55,000 nt of DNA, from positions 1-55,000 of the forward strand of contig JAPMOS010000103.1 of NCBI GenBank assembly GCA_027972325.1. The letters are read 5' to 3'. Under the pieces are notes generated by a model. That model made no database searches. It was not told where the DNA came from and saw nothing but the letters and a program-made list of their open reading frames with translations. A program made the translations under genes and the position numbers. This stretch comes from Paratrimastix pyriformis. Lineage: Eukaryota > Preaxostyla > Paratrimastigidae. Positions 1-10,849 of the stretch are shown one piece after another (within the stretch, counting starts at the first letter, position 1; every line of letters starts with the position of its first letter).

Positions 1-110
1 CCTCCCCCTCCTCCTCCTCCTCCTCCTCCTCCTCCTCCTCCTCCTCCCTCCTCCTCCTCCTCCTCCTCCTCCTCCTCCTCCCTCCCCCTCCCCGCACAAG
101 CACCCCATCC
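1..110. repeat. (CTC)n microsatellite
   Basis: A nearly pure CTC/CCT trinucleotide run with a few C interruptions. It lies downstream of the last visible exon of the SH3/coiled-coil gene (minus strand), so it is probably intronic. Positions 111-465 continue C-rich and hold no exon I can support. Confidence 0.9.
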
Positions 111-1763
111 TCCAGCCACACATCGCCAAGAGCACGCACGCACCGCCGACCCTTCCGCCCATCCCCTCCCATGCCATCTCCCCCATCCACACCCCGCACT
201 CCCCTCCACATCCTCCCGTCCCTTCCCATCCCACGCCCCACTCGACGCATCGCATCCACAGACGTCAGCCTTCCTCACCCATGTCCCATCTCCACCACCA
301 TCCCCCATCCCCATCTCACCCCTCCCACTCGCCCCACATCGTGTTGTCCACAGCCTTCCCCACCCATGCCCCATGCCCGCACCACTCCATCTCCCCCCCA
401 TGCCCATCCGTACCCCTCCTTCCCCAGCCCCACCCACCCCCCTCGCCACCCCTCTTCCCGCAGACCCGCATCGCGTCCACGGCAGCGGCCTTTGCGGCGG
501 CCTCCTTGAGGGCCACCTGGAGCTGCCCCAGCTGGGCGACCGTCTCGCCCCGGACCCGCTCATCGGCCTCCCGGGCAGCGCGCAGCATGGAGGCCTCGGC
601 CTGCAGGGTCTCCAGGCTCGGGTTGGCGGTGGCTGACTCGTGGGCGCCCTGCACTTGGGAGCTCAGGAGGGCACGGAACTCCTCGACCTCGGTCTGGATG
701 GGTGGTGGGTGGGCGAGGAGGGGTTGGGTGAGTGTCCTGCACTTTGGGAGCTCATCAGACGCGCACGGAATTCCTCGACCCCCGGTCTGGGGTGAGGGGT
801 GTGTCTGTGTGTGGAGCAAAGGGAATCAATCGGACAGGACGTGGTGTGTGCGTGAGGGGGAAGGGGTGAGTAGGCATCCTGGACTTGGGGAGTTCAACAG
901 TTACGAGACCTCAGGCATGGGAGGGGGTGAGGGTGATGGAGATGGGGTGATGGAGACCTGCAGCAGGCCCTTGGCGCGGTTGGCCTCCTCGACGGTGGTC
1001 CGCAGGGTGGCGATCTCGGCCTGCGCCTCGGTCAGCTGCTGCTGCTGCTGTTGTACCTGGTCGTGCTCGTGCTGGCGGACCGCCTGTCCAACCCCCAGGC
1101 ACCGGAGACAGATTTTTTTTTTAAAATACAAAAAACTCGATTTTCGCTCTTTTTGAATGGGCGTGAGGGGCTGCGTGGCGTTCATACGGACCTGCAACCG
1201 CTGTTGGAGGCTGTGCAGTTGCGCCTCGGCATCGTCCTTGGCCTTGGAGATGGCGGCAAGCTGTTCGTTGACACTCTGCAGGCGGGATTCCAGGTTGGTG
1301 TTCTTTTGTTCCACCTCCAAGCGCTGACGGGTCTCCTCCTCGAGGCGAGCCCGAAGCTTGGCCATCTCATCCTCGAGCGACTACGATCTCATCAGCCAAA
1401 GGGGATCGACGAGTGATCGAGCGGACCTTAATGATAAGATCATTGCCACCCGAGGCGGCAGGGGGCGCAGCTGTCGCAGGAGTTTCCTCGATTTTGACAT
1501 AGTTGCCGGGGAACAAGCCAAACTGACCACGACACTCCCCGGTGTACCTGTGTGGAAAGAAAATCCGGAGCGGATCAGCATAAGCAAGTGCGAAAAAGAG
1601 GGAAATCAAGGGAGGGCTTCGCAGACCAGCCATCTTCGCCGATTTGAGAAATGTTCAGGACGTCATTCACTTGAAAAGAAATCTCGGTCTTATCGCGAGC
1701 AGCGTACATATACATGGCACGCCCGCGGAGCTTGCAAGGGCCGGGAGGGAGTTGGGCGGACAT
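1..1763 (-). CDS. SH3-domain coiled-coil protein, 5' part (partial)
   Basis: The start at 1763 reads MSAQLPPGPCKL and leads into an SH3 domain (ARDKTEISF, then DGWYTGEC, then GQFGLFPGNYVKIEE). The SH3 forms only after removing intron 1548-1625, whose splice restores the Trp-Tyr pair typical of the family. Further introns at 1381-1426 and 1084-1191 join a long heptad-rich coiled coil (1380-1192, 1083-958, then 693-466 after another intron). All donors are GTCTGC, GTCCGC, GTCCGT or GTCTCC. SH3 domains bind proline-rich ligands; with a coiled coil this suggests an adaptor or trafficking protein, but I do not recognise a named orthologue. The gene continues past the left edge: the last exon ends at 466 with a donor. 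It is divergent from the methyltransferase gene, 88 bp away. The intron between 694 and 957 holds a degraded copy of the neighbouring exon start (736-790). Confidence 0.75.
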
Positions 1764-1851
1764 CGATGATGGGCGAAGGGCGAGTGAGAGAACTTCTCCG
1801 GGTATAGGCCGGCTGTGTCAAGACCGTTGATCTTTTTGAAAAGTCGTTCCG

Positions 1852-3036
1852 ATGTCGCATTACGGTTCGCCGCAATCGGAGAGAGTTGTTTGCTTGATGG
1901 GATTTTTTCTTTTTAAAGGCAAGATAGGTTATTGGGATGAGAGATATTCCGAGAAAGACACTTCTTTTGAATGGTACTTTCCGTACTCGATCATACGACC
2001 AATATTTCATGAATACGTTCAACCGGAATCGAGGATTCTTCAAATTGGGTGTGGAAACTCGCATGTTGCTGATGATTTGTTCGACGACGGATTCCACCAC
2101 ATCTCCAAGTCCGGTGATGTGGTGCGCTCTCTTGTCGTCACCTCACAACTTTAGCATCGATATTAGCGAGGTTGTGGTCGAACAAATGCGACGGCACAAC
2201 AGGCGTGAAGGCATGACATGTCTGCTTTGCCTGTCAGTCCCCTCCTGTCTTATTCGGCTCCGCCGCCAGACGAAAAGATGGACGTTCGGCATCTCACCTA
2301 TCCATCTGAAGCCTTCGAAGCAGTCATCGACAAGGGTCCGTCGTCATGCCACAATAATCACATCACACGAGGTGGTCGTCCAGGGACCGTGGACGCGATT
2401 GTCTGTGGGGAGGACAAAGACCTCGCAATGGCCGAGCTTGCCCATGAAGTTTTGCGAGTGCTCACTCCTGGTGGGTCTGTGATGCGTCGACCTCTCCCCG
2501 TCACGTGTGACTCGGCCGTCCTTTTCCGCCATTCGACATTCGGCATTCTCATCCACTCTTTTTCTTTGACTGGCTGTTGGTTTATGGTGTGCCGCAGGGT
2601 GTTTATCTGCATCTCGGTCTGGCCTGCTTCCAGCCTCCCCGGATGGCAGGGTGGTTGGGGGGGGGGGGGGGGGACGACGAGGGAGAGGAGGACGAGGGGG
2701 AGTGAAAGCTGTTCCGCTCGCCACTTATTCAGGAATCTCTCTCCTCACTCCCTCCATACCCTTCTCGCCCCTGCTTGGCGGCTATCACCCCTGCGCTGGT
2801 GGCTATCGCCCTGCTCTGGTCTCTGGTGGCTATCACCCTGCTGGTGGCTATCGCCCTGCTGGTGGCTATCGTCCCGATCGCCCTATTTGTTCTTGTTTCT
2901 CCAGTGTGTGGAGCCCGCCTATCGGTTCAAGTACTTCCAGCGGGTTGAGTTCCCCTGGACTGTCCGCCACACGACCATCCGCAAGGAGCCGAACGCCGAG
3001 CCGCGCCACGTGTACATCATGATCAAGCCCCCGTAA
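1852..3036 (+). CDS. METTL13-like class I methyltransferase
   Basis: The spliced protein carries the family signature in order: YWDERY and SFEWY near the N-terminus, SAM-binding motif ILQIGCGNS, NIDIS (acidic ribose-binding residue after beta 2), MDVRHL, VIDKGTVDA, LTPGG and a C-terminal TVRHTTI segment. This matches the METTL13/EEF1AKMT4 group, whose studied members methylate eEF1A; the substrate here is inferred. Exons: 1852-2108, 2155-2219, 2270-2335, 2384-2474, 2598-2616, 2905-3036. Introns of 46, 50, 48, 123 and 288 nt have donors GTCCGG, GTCTGC, GTCCGT, GTCTGT and GTCTGG, and each splice keeps a family motif in phase. The last intron contains a poly-G run (2659-2673) and TGGTGGCTATC-type repeats. 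An in-frame stretch at about 1888-1921 could be one more tiny intron or a longer N-terminus. About 205 aa, the normal size for the single-domain members. Confidence 0.85.
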
Positions 3037-3189
3037 TTTTTTTGGCTTGTTGTGAAATGGAGAGTGGGGAGGATTCATCCATTCCGACGAATGAACTTCT
3101 TTCTCGTCTGTAAAATATGAGTTCGCCCTCCGCCAAAAAACTGTGGGAGACCAATTATTCCAAAAATCGGTATCGGCAGCACCTGAAGG

Positions 3190-3560
3190 GTCGGCATTGA
3201 GTCCTGCAAACCCGGCATCCACAGCTGCCTGCACCGCCCTGGCCACCACTACCACCTCCCAACCACACCACCAACAGCTCGAGCCATGATGAACGCATCA
3301 TCGGCGGATGGTGCCGGCGATGGTGACATGCCGTCGGCCTTCAAAGCCTCTGCCTATTGGCCCTGGTCCTCTGGTCCTCGGGGGACCTTCACCACAACGC
3401 CATCCCTACTGCTGCAGCCGTGCTTTCCCCTGGTCCCGAGAGACAAGTCCCCACCACGGTCGTCACCGCCAGGGATTCCTCCTGCTCCGGCGGACGTGGG
3501 GGATCCCCCTCAGGGGCAAACAGTGGATCCGCCATTCGGGTGGGGGGTGGATGAAGGAGA
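3190..3560 (+). pseudogene. Inverted 3' fragment of the CHAT gene family
   Basis: On the plus strand this matches the C-terminal region of the minus-strand CHAT genes: the Ala/Thr-rich CTALATTTTSQP segment and the DLPSAFKAS tail motif (nucleotides near 3330-3350). The same arrangement, plus-strand fragment, G-rich spacer, then minus-strand gene, recurs at 9985-11074. Internal parts are missing and no open frame covers it, so it is a relic. Bases 3037-3190 before it hold nothing I recognise. Confidence 0.6.
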
Positions 3561-3991
3561 GTAATGGCAAAACCACTGGACTGATATTATCATCTTCCCG
3601 AGATGAAGGATGGAGGGCAGGGGGGGGGGGGGGGCGAGGGATGAAGACAACGGGGATGGATGCGCATTATTGGCCCCTGGGGGACGAGAGAAGGTGGGGT
3701 CCTGACATCCTTTCGTCATCACGCACCCACCCCCCGGCACCGGACGGCACCACCTAGGGGAGGAGCCGCCTACGGGAGATTGCCCCCCCCCCCCCCCTCC
3801 CTCTCCGATTTGCGAGGACGCAGGCGACAAGTCCAAGAAAGAAAGATTCCTTCGGCTGCGTTACACTCCGGGGGGGGGGGGGGCCATCCGAGAATATTTT
3901 GAGACATGTGGGCGACGCTAGTGGAGGCCGTCCTGTCCTCGACGGCCATCCATAACGAGCCTGCCGACGAACACGGCTTGCGGCTCTCTCC
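3561..3991. other. G-rich spacer shared with 10591-11073
   Basis: Non-coding spacer between a plus-strand fragment and gene A, duplicated near-identically at 10591-11073. It contains two poly-G runs (about 3619-3632 and 3871-3882) and a C run (3784-3797). Small open frames here are low-complexity and shared only as DNA similarity. Confidence 0.6.
3805..3885 (-). mobile_element. 5'-truncated LINE 3' tail
   Basis: In reverse complement this resembles the last ~90 bp of the full LINE at 13393-19406: the CGGAGTGTAACGC block, CTTGTCGCCTGC and CGCAAAT occur in the same order. A longer, closer version lies at 10850-10945. It predates the block duplication because both copies share it. Confidence 0.5.
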
Positions 3992-6900
3992 TCACCGTTT
4001 GAAGAGGGCGTCAAGGAGCGGAGACGACCGGGTTGGGAGCACATCATCCGTTGGAGCAAGCGCGTGGTCTTGTGTCGTCTCGGACCCAGGGGCCGGTGCG
4101 TGGGCCGGGGCAGACGGGAGGACTTCCAGAGCCTCTGCCTCTTTGAAGGCCGAGGGCAGGTCGCGCGGGATGATAAATGCGTACTGGTCGCACCGATGGC
4201 AGCGCCGGGCGTAGGGAAGCATCGTACGGTCATCATGGGCCACATGCGGCCAGCATTGCGTGCACCAACCGCCGATGATGGGCACGTGACCCGGCTCATG
4301 TCCTTCATGTTGTTGCTGTTGTTGTTGTTGTTGGGGCGGATCTTGTGGCTCCGGCTGCAGCTGCTGTTGCTGCTGGTGAGAGGCGGCAACCAGGGCAGTG
4401 CAGGCGGGGGCGATGCTCGGGGTGGCAAGGGTGGTGGCACCGCAGCTCGAATCTACCAGCCCCTCTGGTGCAGCGGGCCTGAAGCAACCCTGTGCGTACT
4501 GGATGACGAACTGAGGCCCATCCGGGCAGATACATGTGCGCTGCAGGGGGATGCCACCCGAGGGATCCCAGGCCCGGGTGGCGTGGATGGCCTCGGCATC
4601 GGTGGGGCCCCGAGAGTATTCAACCTCTCGTGAGGCGGGGACAGCACCGCTTGTGCAAGACGCCAACAGGTTGCGAGGCCTGAGGAGGACCAGGGGCGTC
4701 GTGGGGTCGATCTGCTCCTTGTAGGTGGCCCGGGCATGCTGGGCCTGACGGAATGCCACCTGCGCGATCTTGTCCAAGGTGACCGGCGTGAGATTGGGGG
4801 GCGCGTAGACCAGCAGTGTCGAGAGGAACCGGCTCGCCTCCACGTCGGTCAGCTTGTCGGCTGTGGCCACCACCCGCTCCATGCCCGCCAGGCCCCGCAG
4901 CAGGTGATCGCCCAGGGCCAGCGAATTGCAGCATACCAGCAGCACCAAAGGGGAACGGGGCACCAATAGCGAGGAGGAGGACGGTGACGATGACGGTGAT
5001 GGCGACAATGGTGCCGGTGACGGCGGCGACAACGACGGTGATGGCGGCGACGGTGACGGTGACGGCAACAACGGTGCCGGTGCCGGTGGTGGTGGGAACA
5101 GTGACGGCGGCGGGGACAGCGACGGCTGTGGCAACGGCGACAGCGGAGTGGGAGGAGGGAGCGATGATGGTCCCGGGATCGGGGTGTCGTCTCCAAAGCA
5201 GCGCAGGAGCTCGTTGGGGCCGAGCCAGGTCAGGGGCTTGGTCATGCCGGCCTCACCGCGGATGCTGATGGCCTGGCGGAGGCCGTGGCCCACGTAGATC
5301 ACCAGATCGGGCCGGAAACGACGCATCTCGGCTGGTGAGGAAAAAATCGAACAAAATCACCCCGGTTGCGGGCAATGCGCAGCAGAGAATCACATTTGCG
5401 AGGAACCAGGGAAAAGGAGAGACCTTGGAGGGTCTGAGCCGACGGTTCGCAGAGGAGGCACATCTCGAGACCCTGATATCGGAGGGACTCGGCATGAGGA
5501 AGACAGAAAGGAGGACGGGGCAGACGAATTGGGGGTCTGTCATCGACGTTGACGAAATCTTCTGGGCGAGGTCAGGCGTGGAGAGCCTCGGGAGCCTGGG
5601 ATTGTCGATGGTCGGATCCGGGTTGACGGTGATGCAGAGCACGCGGAGGGCGACAGCTGGTGCCTGCCTCGGGCCATTATCCTCTCCGTCGGAGGGCAGG
5701 GGTTGTGGCTGTGGTTGAGTCGGTGGTGGCCGTTCGTCGGAGGGCAGGGGTTGCGGCTGTGGTTGAGTCGGTGGTGGCCGCTCATCGAAGGGCGGCAGGG
5801 CGGCGATGGCGTCACTGCGCATGCGCAGCCCACGAGTATGGCAGCCCACACACTCGGCCAGCGGGATGGCCGGATTCTCGGTATTGGGGCTGTTTAACAA
5901 GCACCGAAAGCAGAAGCCTGGCACGCCGACACCCAAGTCATGGTCACTCATCAGCCGAGAGGCGTTCTCCCGGATGCGGGGATGGCAGGCCAAGGGGCTC
6001 GCCGGGTCGGGAAGGACGATGCAACTTTCGATGGGGTCATGGTCGAGGCACAATTCGGTGCACCGTTCGCATGCCCACACCAGGCGGAACCGGGGTGGGG
6101 TCGAAGCCGGGCATTGACAGGCAAACTCGTGGCTGCGCCGCTCCAGGGCGCCCTCCAACTCCCCCAGCCGGACACCCGGGAAGTGGGCTCGCAACTCGAG
6201 GGCAGACTGATGACGAAGGAAAAACGGATCCTGCGGAGGCGGGGGCGGGGGTCGGTGGCCTTCGAAGGCAAAGGTGGCGGCGTCGTAGATTTGGGAGTCC
6301 TTCAAGGCTTCAACGGCAGATGGCATCCCAATCTCGGCCAGAGCTCGGAAAAACGCCTGGAGGTCCGAGTCAGCACGGATCTCTCCGGCAGAGAGAAGCC
6401 CTTGCCGTTTGCCGGTCTCGAAGAGGTCCCCCAAGAAGGTATGGGGCAGACAGGGCAAAAACTCCTCCGGAGTATGGTGCAGGACGGCGCGAACGGGGGC
6501 GCCGGATTGCTGGATGATGCGGGCGAGGTCGATGGCGTAGAGGGGACGCAGATTGGGGGCCTTGGCCGTGCGCAACAGCAGGGCATCGCTGATGCAGGGG
6601 CCGCTGATGAGCAGCACATCCGGGCGGTCCTGCCGAAGCCGCTCTGGTGTGGGCAAATCGGAATTTGACAGAAGAATCACGCGCGACCGGACCCAGCAGA
6701 ACCGAGGGAACGGCATCGGCGACCCGAACGACCTTGAGCAGCTCGCTCTCCTCAAGCTAAAAAGCACAGCAGACAGACAGGATAATCAGAAAGAAGAGGC
6801 GGAGCCCAGATTCTGACAGACAAGAGGTCCCCGGTTGGATACAATGTCGACCAACATGACTTTGAGAGGGGCTGTGTTGTCCAATGGTGGCCGCGGCTGG

Positions 6901-8841
6901 GGCGGGAGTGGCGGTTGGGAGGCCGGTTCATAGACTGTGGGTGCGGTGAGGCCGAGGTGGTCGAGGAAGGGGCACCGGCCCGACCGGAATTTGACGGGGC
7001 CATCGCATTGGAGCCGCTGCAGGAGGGCGGGACACTCCTCGATGACCAGCCTTTCGAATAGTTCTCTCTTGGAGCAAACAGTGATGGTCTCGAGGGATCG
7101 TTGACATTGCTCGATGAGCGAACTGACACCCTCCGGGGAAAATGGATCCTGGACAATCAGGGTGTGCAACAGGGGAGGGGCACCTCGGGCGAAGATGATC
7201 TTCCCCATTGGTCGAATGACCTCGAGTTCATCAAGTTGGGGCGTGTCAAGTTGGAGCTTGATGGCAGCGAGGGGAAGTGATCACCAATCAACCAAAACCA
7301 ATCGATGAGACCTTGCATGTGGTTGTCTCAGTCTGGGAGTCTCCAGCAATCCGCAGGGACTGGAGGCCCGGGGCGGTGATCTCCTCCAGGGCAGCCCAGG
7401 TGGTTACGAGGCGCCTGACCGACGGAGGAACCCGCAGATGGCTCACCGTCTGCCTGGGGTAAAGCACGAGATCGTGAACACCCCAGAAGTCGGGCAGCTC
7501 GAGCAGCGGTTCGTCACCCAACGGGTCTAGAAAGAGAAGTTTGGGAAATGTGGGTCCGGGAGCCGTCAACAGACAGTCGAGTGCGAGCTTGCGGAGATGA
7601 GGCATCCGACACTCGGCCGCAAATGTGACGGGCGGGTGTGTGTTTGTATTGTCAGAGTGGAAGAGTGCCCGGAAAGTAACGAGTGATGGGCAGGACAGGG
7701 TGACTCTACTCAGAGACTCCGAGCCCTTCAGGGTGAGCTCCTCGACACGGGGCAGATCCAGGGTCACCTCGGTTAGGTCGGTCCGCAGGTAGAGATCGCA
7801 GACCCGCAAGAGATCGCAGACCCGCAACCCGGCGGGCAGCAGGAGCCGCGGCGCACGCACGATAACCGCTGCCGTGAGCTGCGTCAGGACGGAGTCGACT
7901 GGCTGCAGCTCCTCGGGCAGCACAGTGTTGGAAGGGAGGGGGTCCAGATGAGCGTCGCGGTCAAGATTGAGCGCCAATTGGCGCAGCTTGGGAAGTTCTT
8001 CTCGGATGGCGGCCAGGGTGCCACGCAGATCGGATCCTCTTTTGGTGATGACCTGAAGGCGCTCCAGGTTGGGCCAGTCGGCCAGCAGGACGGGCAGGTC
8101 CTCCGGGCTGCACCACAAGGTGAGGCCCCGCACGCTGGCCGGGCTGCCAAGGGCGATGCCCTCGCCGGCTGAGGCTCGAACCGTGGCGCGGTGGGAGTAG
8201 CGCGGTTGGCCTCGCAGGCCAAAGTACGAGAGCGAGAGACCACCGACATCCAGGGACTGCAAGCCGGGGCGGCCTTGCAGGAATTGGTCGAAGCTGGAGC
8301 GGGTGGGGAAGGCCGCCCGGCTGGTGGTCAGGTCCCTCAGCTGGGGGCACAGCCGGAGGAACCACGGCGGGGCCAGCGGGAAGTTCAGCGTGCGCAGCTG
8401 GGGGAAGACAACCCCCACAAGATCGGCAAAGGCGGCGGCATCGGCATCGCTAAACAGAAACAGGTCGGAGATGGCGAGCCATTGCAGCGAAGCCGCACAT
8501 CGCCGGAGAAGCAGCGCAAAGGGAGGCCGTGAACGGGACAACCGGGAAGATGGGCTTGCTTCTGTTGCCCAACAGAGTTTCGTGGTTGGTGTCAGGAGGG
8601 ATCGAAAACGGTGGTTGATCGCCAAGAGGGTGCAGTGCAACCGGAAAGAGGCGTCAACTTCGGAGAGGTAAAGCCAAAGATGATCCGGGAGGCTTTCAAA
8701 GTGGCCCAACATCGTGGAGGAATCCCGTGTTTCAATTAGTCCACCATCAGACCGTGGGATCGACCGTTCTGATGGACTGCCCTCCGAAGAGGCCGAAAGC
8801 CATCCAGAGTCTGAAATGCCTTCAAGTGTCCCCAACATCAA
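3992..8841 (-). CDS. F-box-like/LRR/zinc/CHAT-protease protein, copy A
   Basis: Predicted multidomain protein. N-terminus: an F-box-like helix pair (SLPDHLWLYL, INHRFRSLL), then about 450 aa of irregular leucine-rich repeats (LRTLNFPLAP, LRDLTTS, VRGLTLWC, LKGSESLSRVTL). Middle: an alpha/beta segment (KVMLVDI, DVLLISG, LRPLYAIDLA) and a Cys/His cluster (CQCPAS, CERC, CFRC, CVGCHTRG). C-terminus: a CHAT caspase-fold domain opening with LRVLCITVNP, then LVIYVGHG with the likely catalytic His and LVLLVCCNS with the likely catalytic Cys, followed by VVATADKLTDVEASRF. A Pro/Ser tract separates the two catalytic motifs. A final zinc ribbon (WCTQC, RCHRC) lies after a Gln tract. Exons: 8841-7575, 7526-7312, 7256-6822, 6756-6693, 6643-5526, 5326-3992; the last acceptor is uncertain by a few bases. 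The 48-nt intron 7527-7574 is open in frame and easily missed; copies B and C confirm it. Start could also be an inner Met before GHFESLP. Role as sensor or effector is inference. Confidence 0.7.
5030..5165 (-). repeat. GGTGAC/GGCGAC-type repeat coding the Pro/Ser tract of CHAT A
   Basis: Imperfect GGCGACGGTGAC-like repeats on the plus strand encode a Ser/Pro-rich linker between the CHAT His and Cys motifs on the minus strand. The matching tract in copy B (about 12215-12590) is longer. Confidence 0.7.
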
Positions 8842-8904
8842 GCGTGGCTGGCGGAGAAGGACTCAAGTCAGGAACTGCGGTGAGCGTGCCGGTCGGGCGC
8901 GGCC

Positions 8905-8990
8905 GGGACCCAGAAATAGCGTGTGCGTCCTCGATGTCATGCAGACTGTCCGCCGAATCACTTTGAATTCAAATTCGGTGAATTTTCTCC
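8905..8990 (-). promoter_or_regulatory. Conserved 5' block upstream of CHAT copy A
   Basis: About 80 bp upstream of gene A are also found upstream of copy B (22283-22350) in the same relation to the gene: ACCCAGAAATAG, ATGTCATGCAGACTG and the palindromic TTTGAATTCAAA followed by TTC. Conservation outside the coding region suggests promoter or 5' UTR, though both copies are also fairly recent duplicates, so similarity alone is weak proof. Confidence 0.45.
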
Positions 8991-9189
8991 CATGCAGCCT
9001 CGTAGGAGACTCACTCGAAAGAGAAGAGTTCACAAAAGGTTTTTATTCCCATTTCCCAACCCCAGTCACCTCATCTTCGCCAGAATACATCGACTATCTC
9101 TCTCGCAAACGATCACCTCAACCCCAGCCACTCCCACCCCAGCGCTTGAGGCCCCGCATCAGGCCCCGACGTAGCTCCTTCAAAATCGA

Positions 9190-10590
9190 AGAGAAAACTC
9201 GCTCGAACTTGTGTTGGCCATCGAGCTCATCAGAAACGGACAGAATCATTGCTTCTCGGGATTGGATGCCTCGTCCTCTTCTCCAACGGTTCTGCGCATC
9301 TTCGCTCCAGTCTCTTTCCATTCCCAATCAGTTTGATGATATTGATACCGAATCTTTTTTTTGCGGAGGAGGAGACCATGCGGGGGGGTTTGTCTTCCCC
9401 CAGTTGCGAACCCTCAACTTCCCGCTGGCTCCGCTGTGGTTCCTCCGGTGGTGCCCCAGTTGAGGGACCTGACCACTATAGCCGAGCGGCCTTCTCCTCC
9501 CGCCACGGATTCGACCCGTTCCTGCGAGGCTGCCCCGGCTTGCTGTCCCTGGATGCCTGCGGACCCACTCCCAGGGCGATGCCGACCAGAATCACACTGC
9601 GCTGCCCCGCGCTGGTGTCTTTCCGGGCAAATCTCAGGCATCACGGGATTAAAACGCCTCCACCCATCGCTCTTACAGCCGCCTGTCGCCTGCCGCGTGT
9701 CTTCGCACACTCGCACTCGACTGTCTGTTTTGGCTGCTGCCGCCATCTTTGGTCTCACTCTCACGAACCTTTCATGTAGACCCGCCTGGCGACGAGCCAC
9801 TACTAGACCTGAACGCTTGGCAGCGTGAGCTGCCCGATTTCTGTGGTGTTCGCGATCTCGCGCTTTATCCCAGGCGGAAGGTGAGCCATCTGCAGGTTCC
9901 TCCGTCGGGTCGACCCCACGACACCCCTGGTGCTCCTCAGACACCCCTGGTGCTCCTCAGACACGGCAGCCTGGCGATTTAACCTCAGTTGGCTGGCTCC
10001 AGTATGCCACCGCCTCCTGCGAGGTTGCCTTCTCGCGGGGCCCCACCCTGGCCGAGGCCATCCACGCCACCCGGGGGCCCTTGGCCGCCTCTTGTAGGAC
10101 ATCCCCCTGTGGAAGGGCGCCCCAGTTCGCCATCGAGTACGCCAAGGGCTGCATGCACTGGGCAGCACCTGAACAAGATAGTTTTGCTTGGAATGTTGAT
10201 CATCCAACTGAGGGACCGACGCCGCTTAAATATCTGGGTGGGAACCCGACAACCGCAGCCGCCTGCACCGCCCTGGCCACCACAACCACCTCCCAACCAC
10301 GCCCCCATGAGCGCATCATCAGCGGATGGTGCAGGCGGTGTGTCCGGACTGTGGTTCATCATTTGGCATCCCGTGTGACCTGCCGTCGGCCTTCAAAGCC
10401 TCTCGCAAATACACAGCATGTTCTCTCTGCCTCCCTGGCCCTGGTTCCACCACCACGCCCCTATCCCCTCCCCACCACGGCCGCCACCGCCAGGGGGGCG
10501 GACTTGGGGGATCCCCTCCCGCCCCGACGCTTCCCCGACCCTGTCGTCCCCGCTCTTTGCCGCCCTCAGGGGCCGGGGTGCATGTGTGGA
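9190..10590 (+). pseudogene. Decayed F-box/LRR/CHAT paralogue, copy C
   Basis: A third, opposite-strand family member. 9190-9960 matches the LRR part (FPQLRTLNFPLAPLWFLR, then ELPDFCGVRDLALYPR, then VSHLQVPPS) including the conserved short intron with donor GTCTGT at about 9731 and acceptor TAG just before the GDEPLLDL segment. A one-base loss in the CPQLRDL region shifts the frame. It then jumps to the CHAT C-terminal region (9985-10590: FSRGPTLAEAIHATR, FAIEYAKGC, DLPSAFKAS), so the whole middle, including both CHAT catalytic motifs, is deleted. A 25-bp LINE tail is inserted at about 10404. Bases 8991-9190 hold nothing recognisable. Confidence 0.7.
10404..10428 (+). mobile_element. Extreme 5'-truncated LINE tail (about 25 bp)
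   Basis: CGCAAATACACAGCATGTTC continues for a few bases identical to the last bases of the full LINE (19383-19406). The paralogous site in copy B (minus strand near 11260) has the flanks joined directly: AAAGCCTCT then GCCTC. So these bases are an insertion, flanked by a short TCT/CTCT repeat. Confidence 0.55.
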
Positions 10591-10849
10591 TGAAGGAGAG
10601 TCATGGCAAATCCACTGTACTTGATATTCTCATCCTCCCCGAGATGGATGGAGGAGGGCAGGGGGGGGGGGGGGGGGGGGGGGCGAGGGATGAAGACAAC
10701 GGGGATGGATGCGCATTTGGCCCCTGGGGGACGAGAGAAGGTGGGGTCCTGACATCCTTTCGTCATCACGCACCCACCCCCCGGCACCGGACGGCACCAC
10801 CCAGGGGGAGGAGCCACCTACCGGAGATTGTGCCCCCCTCCCCTCCACG

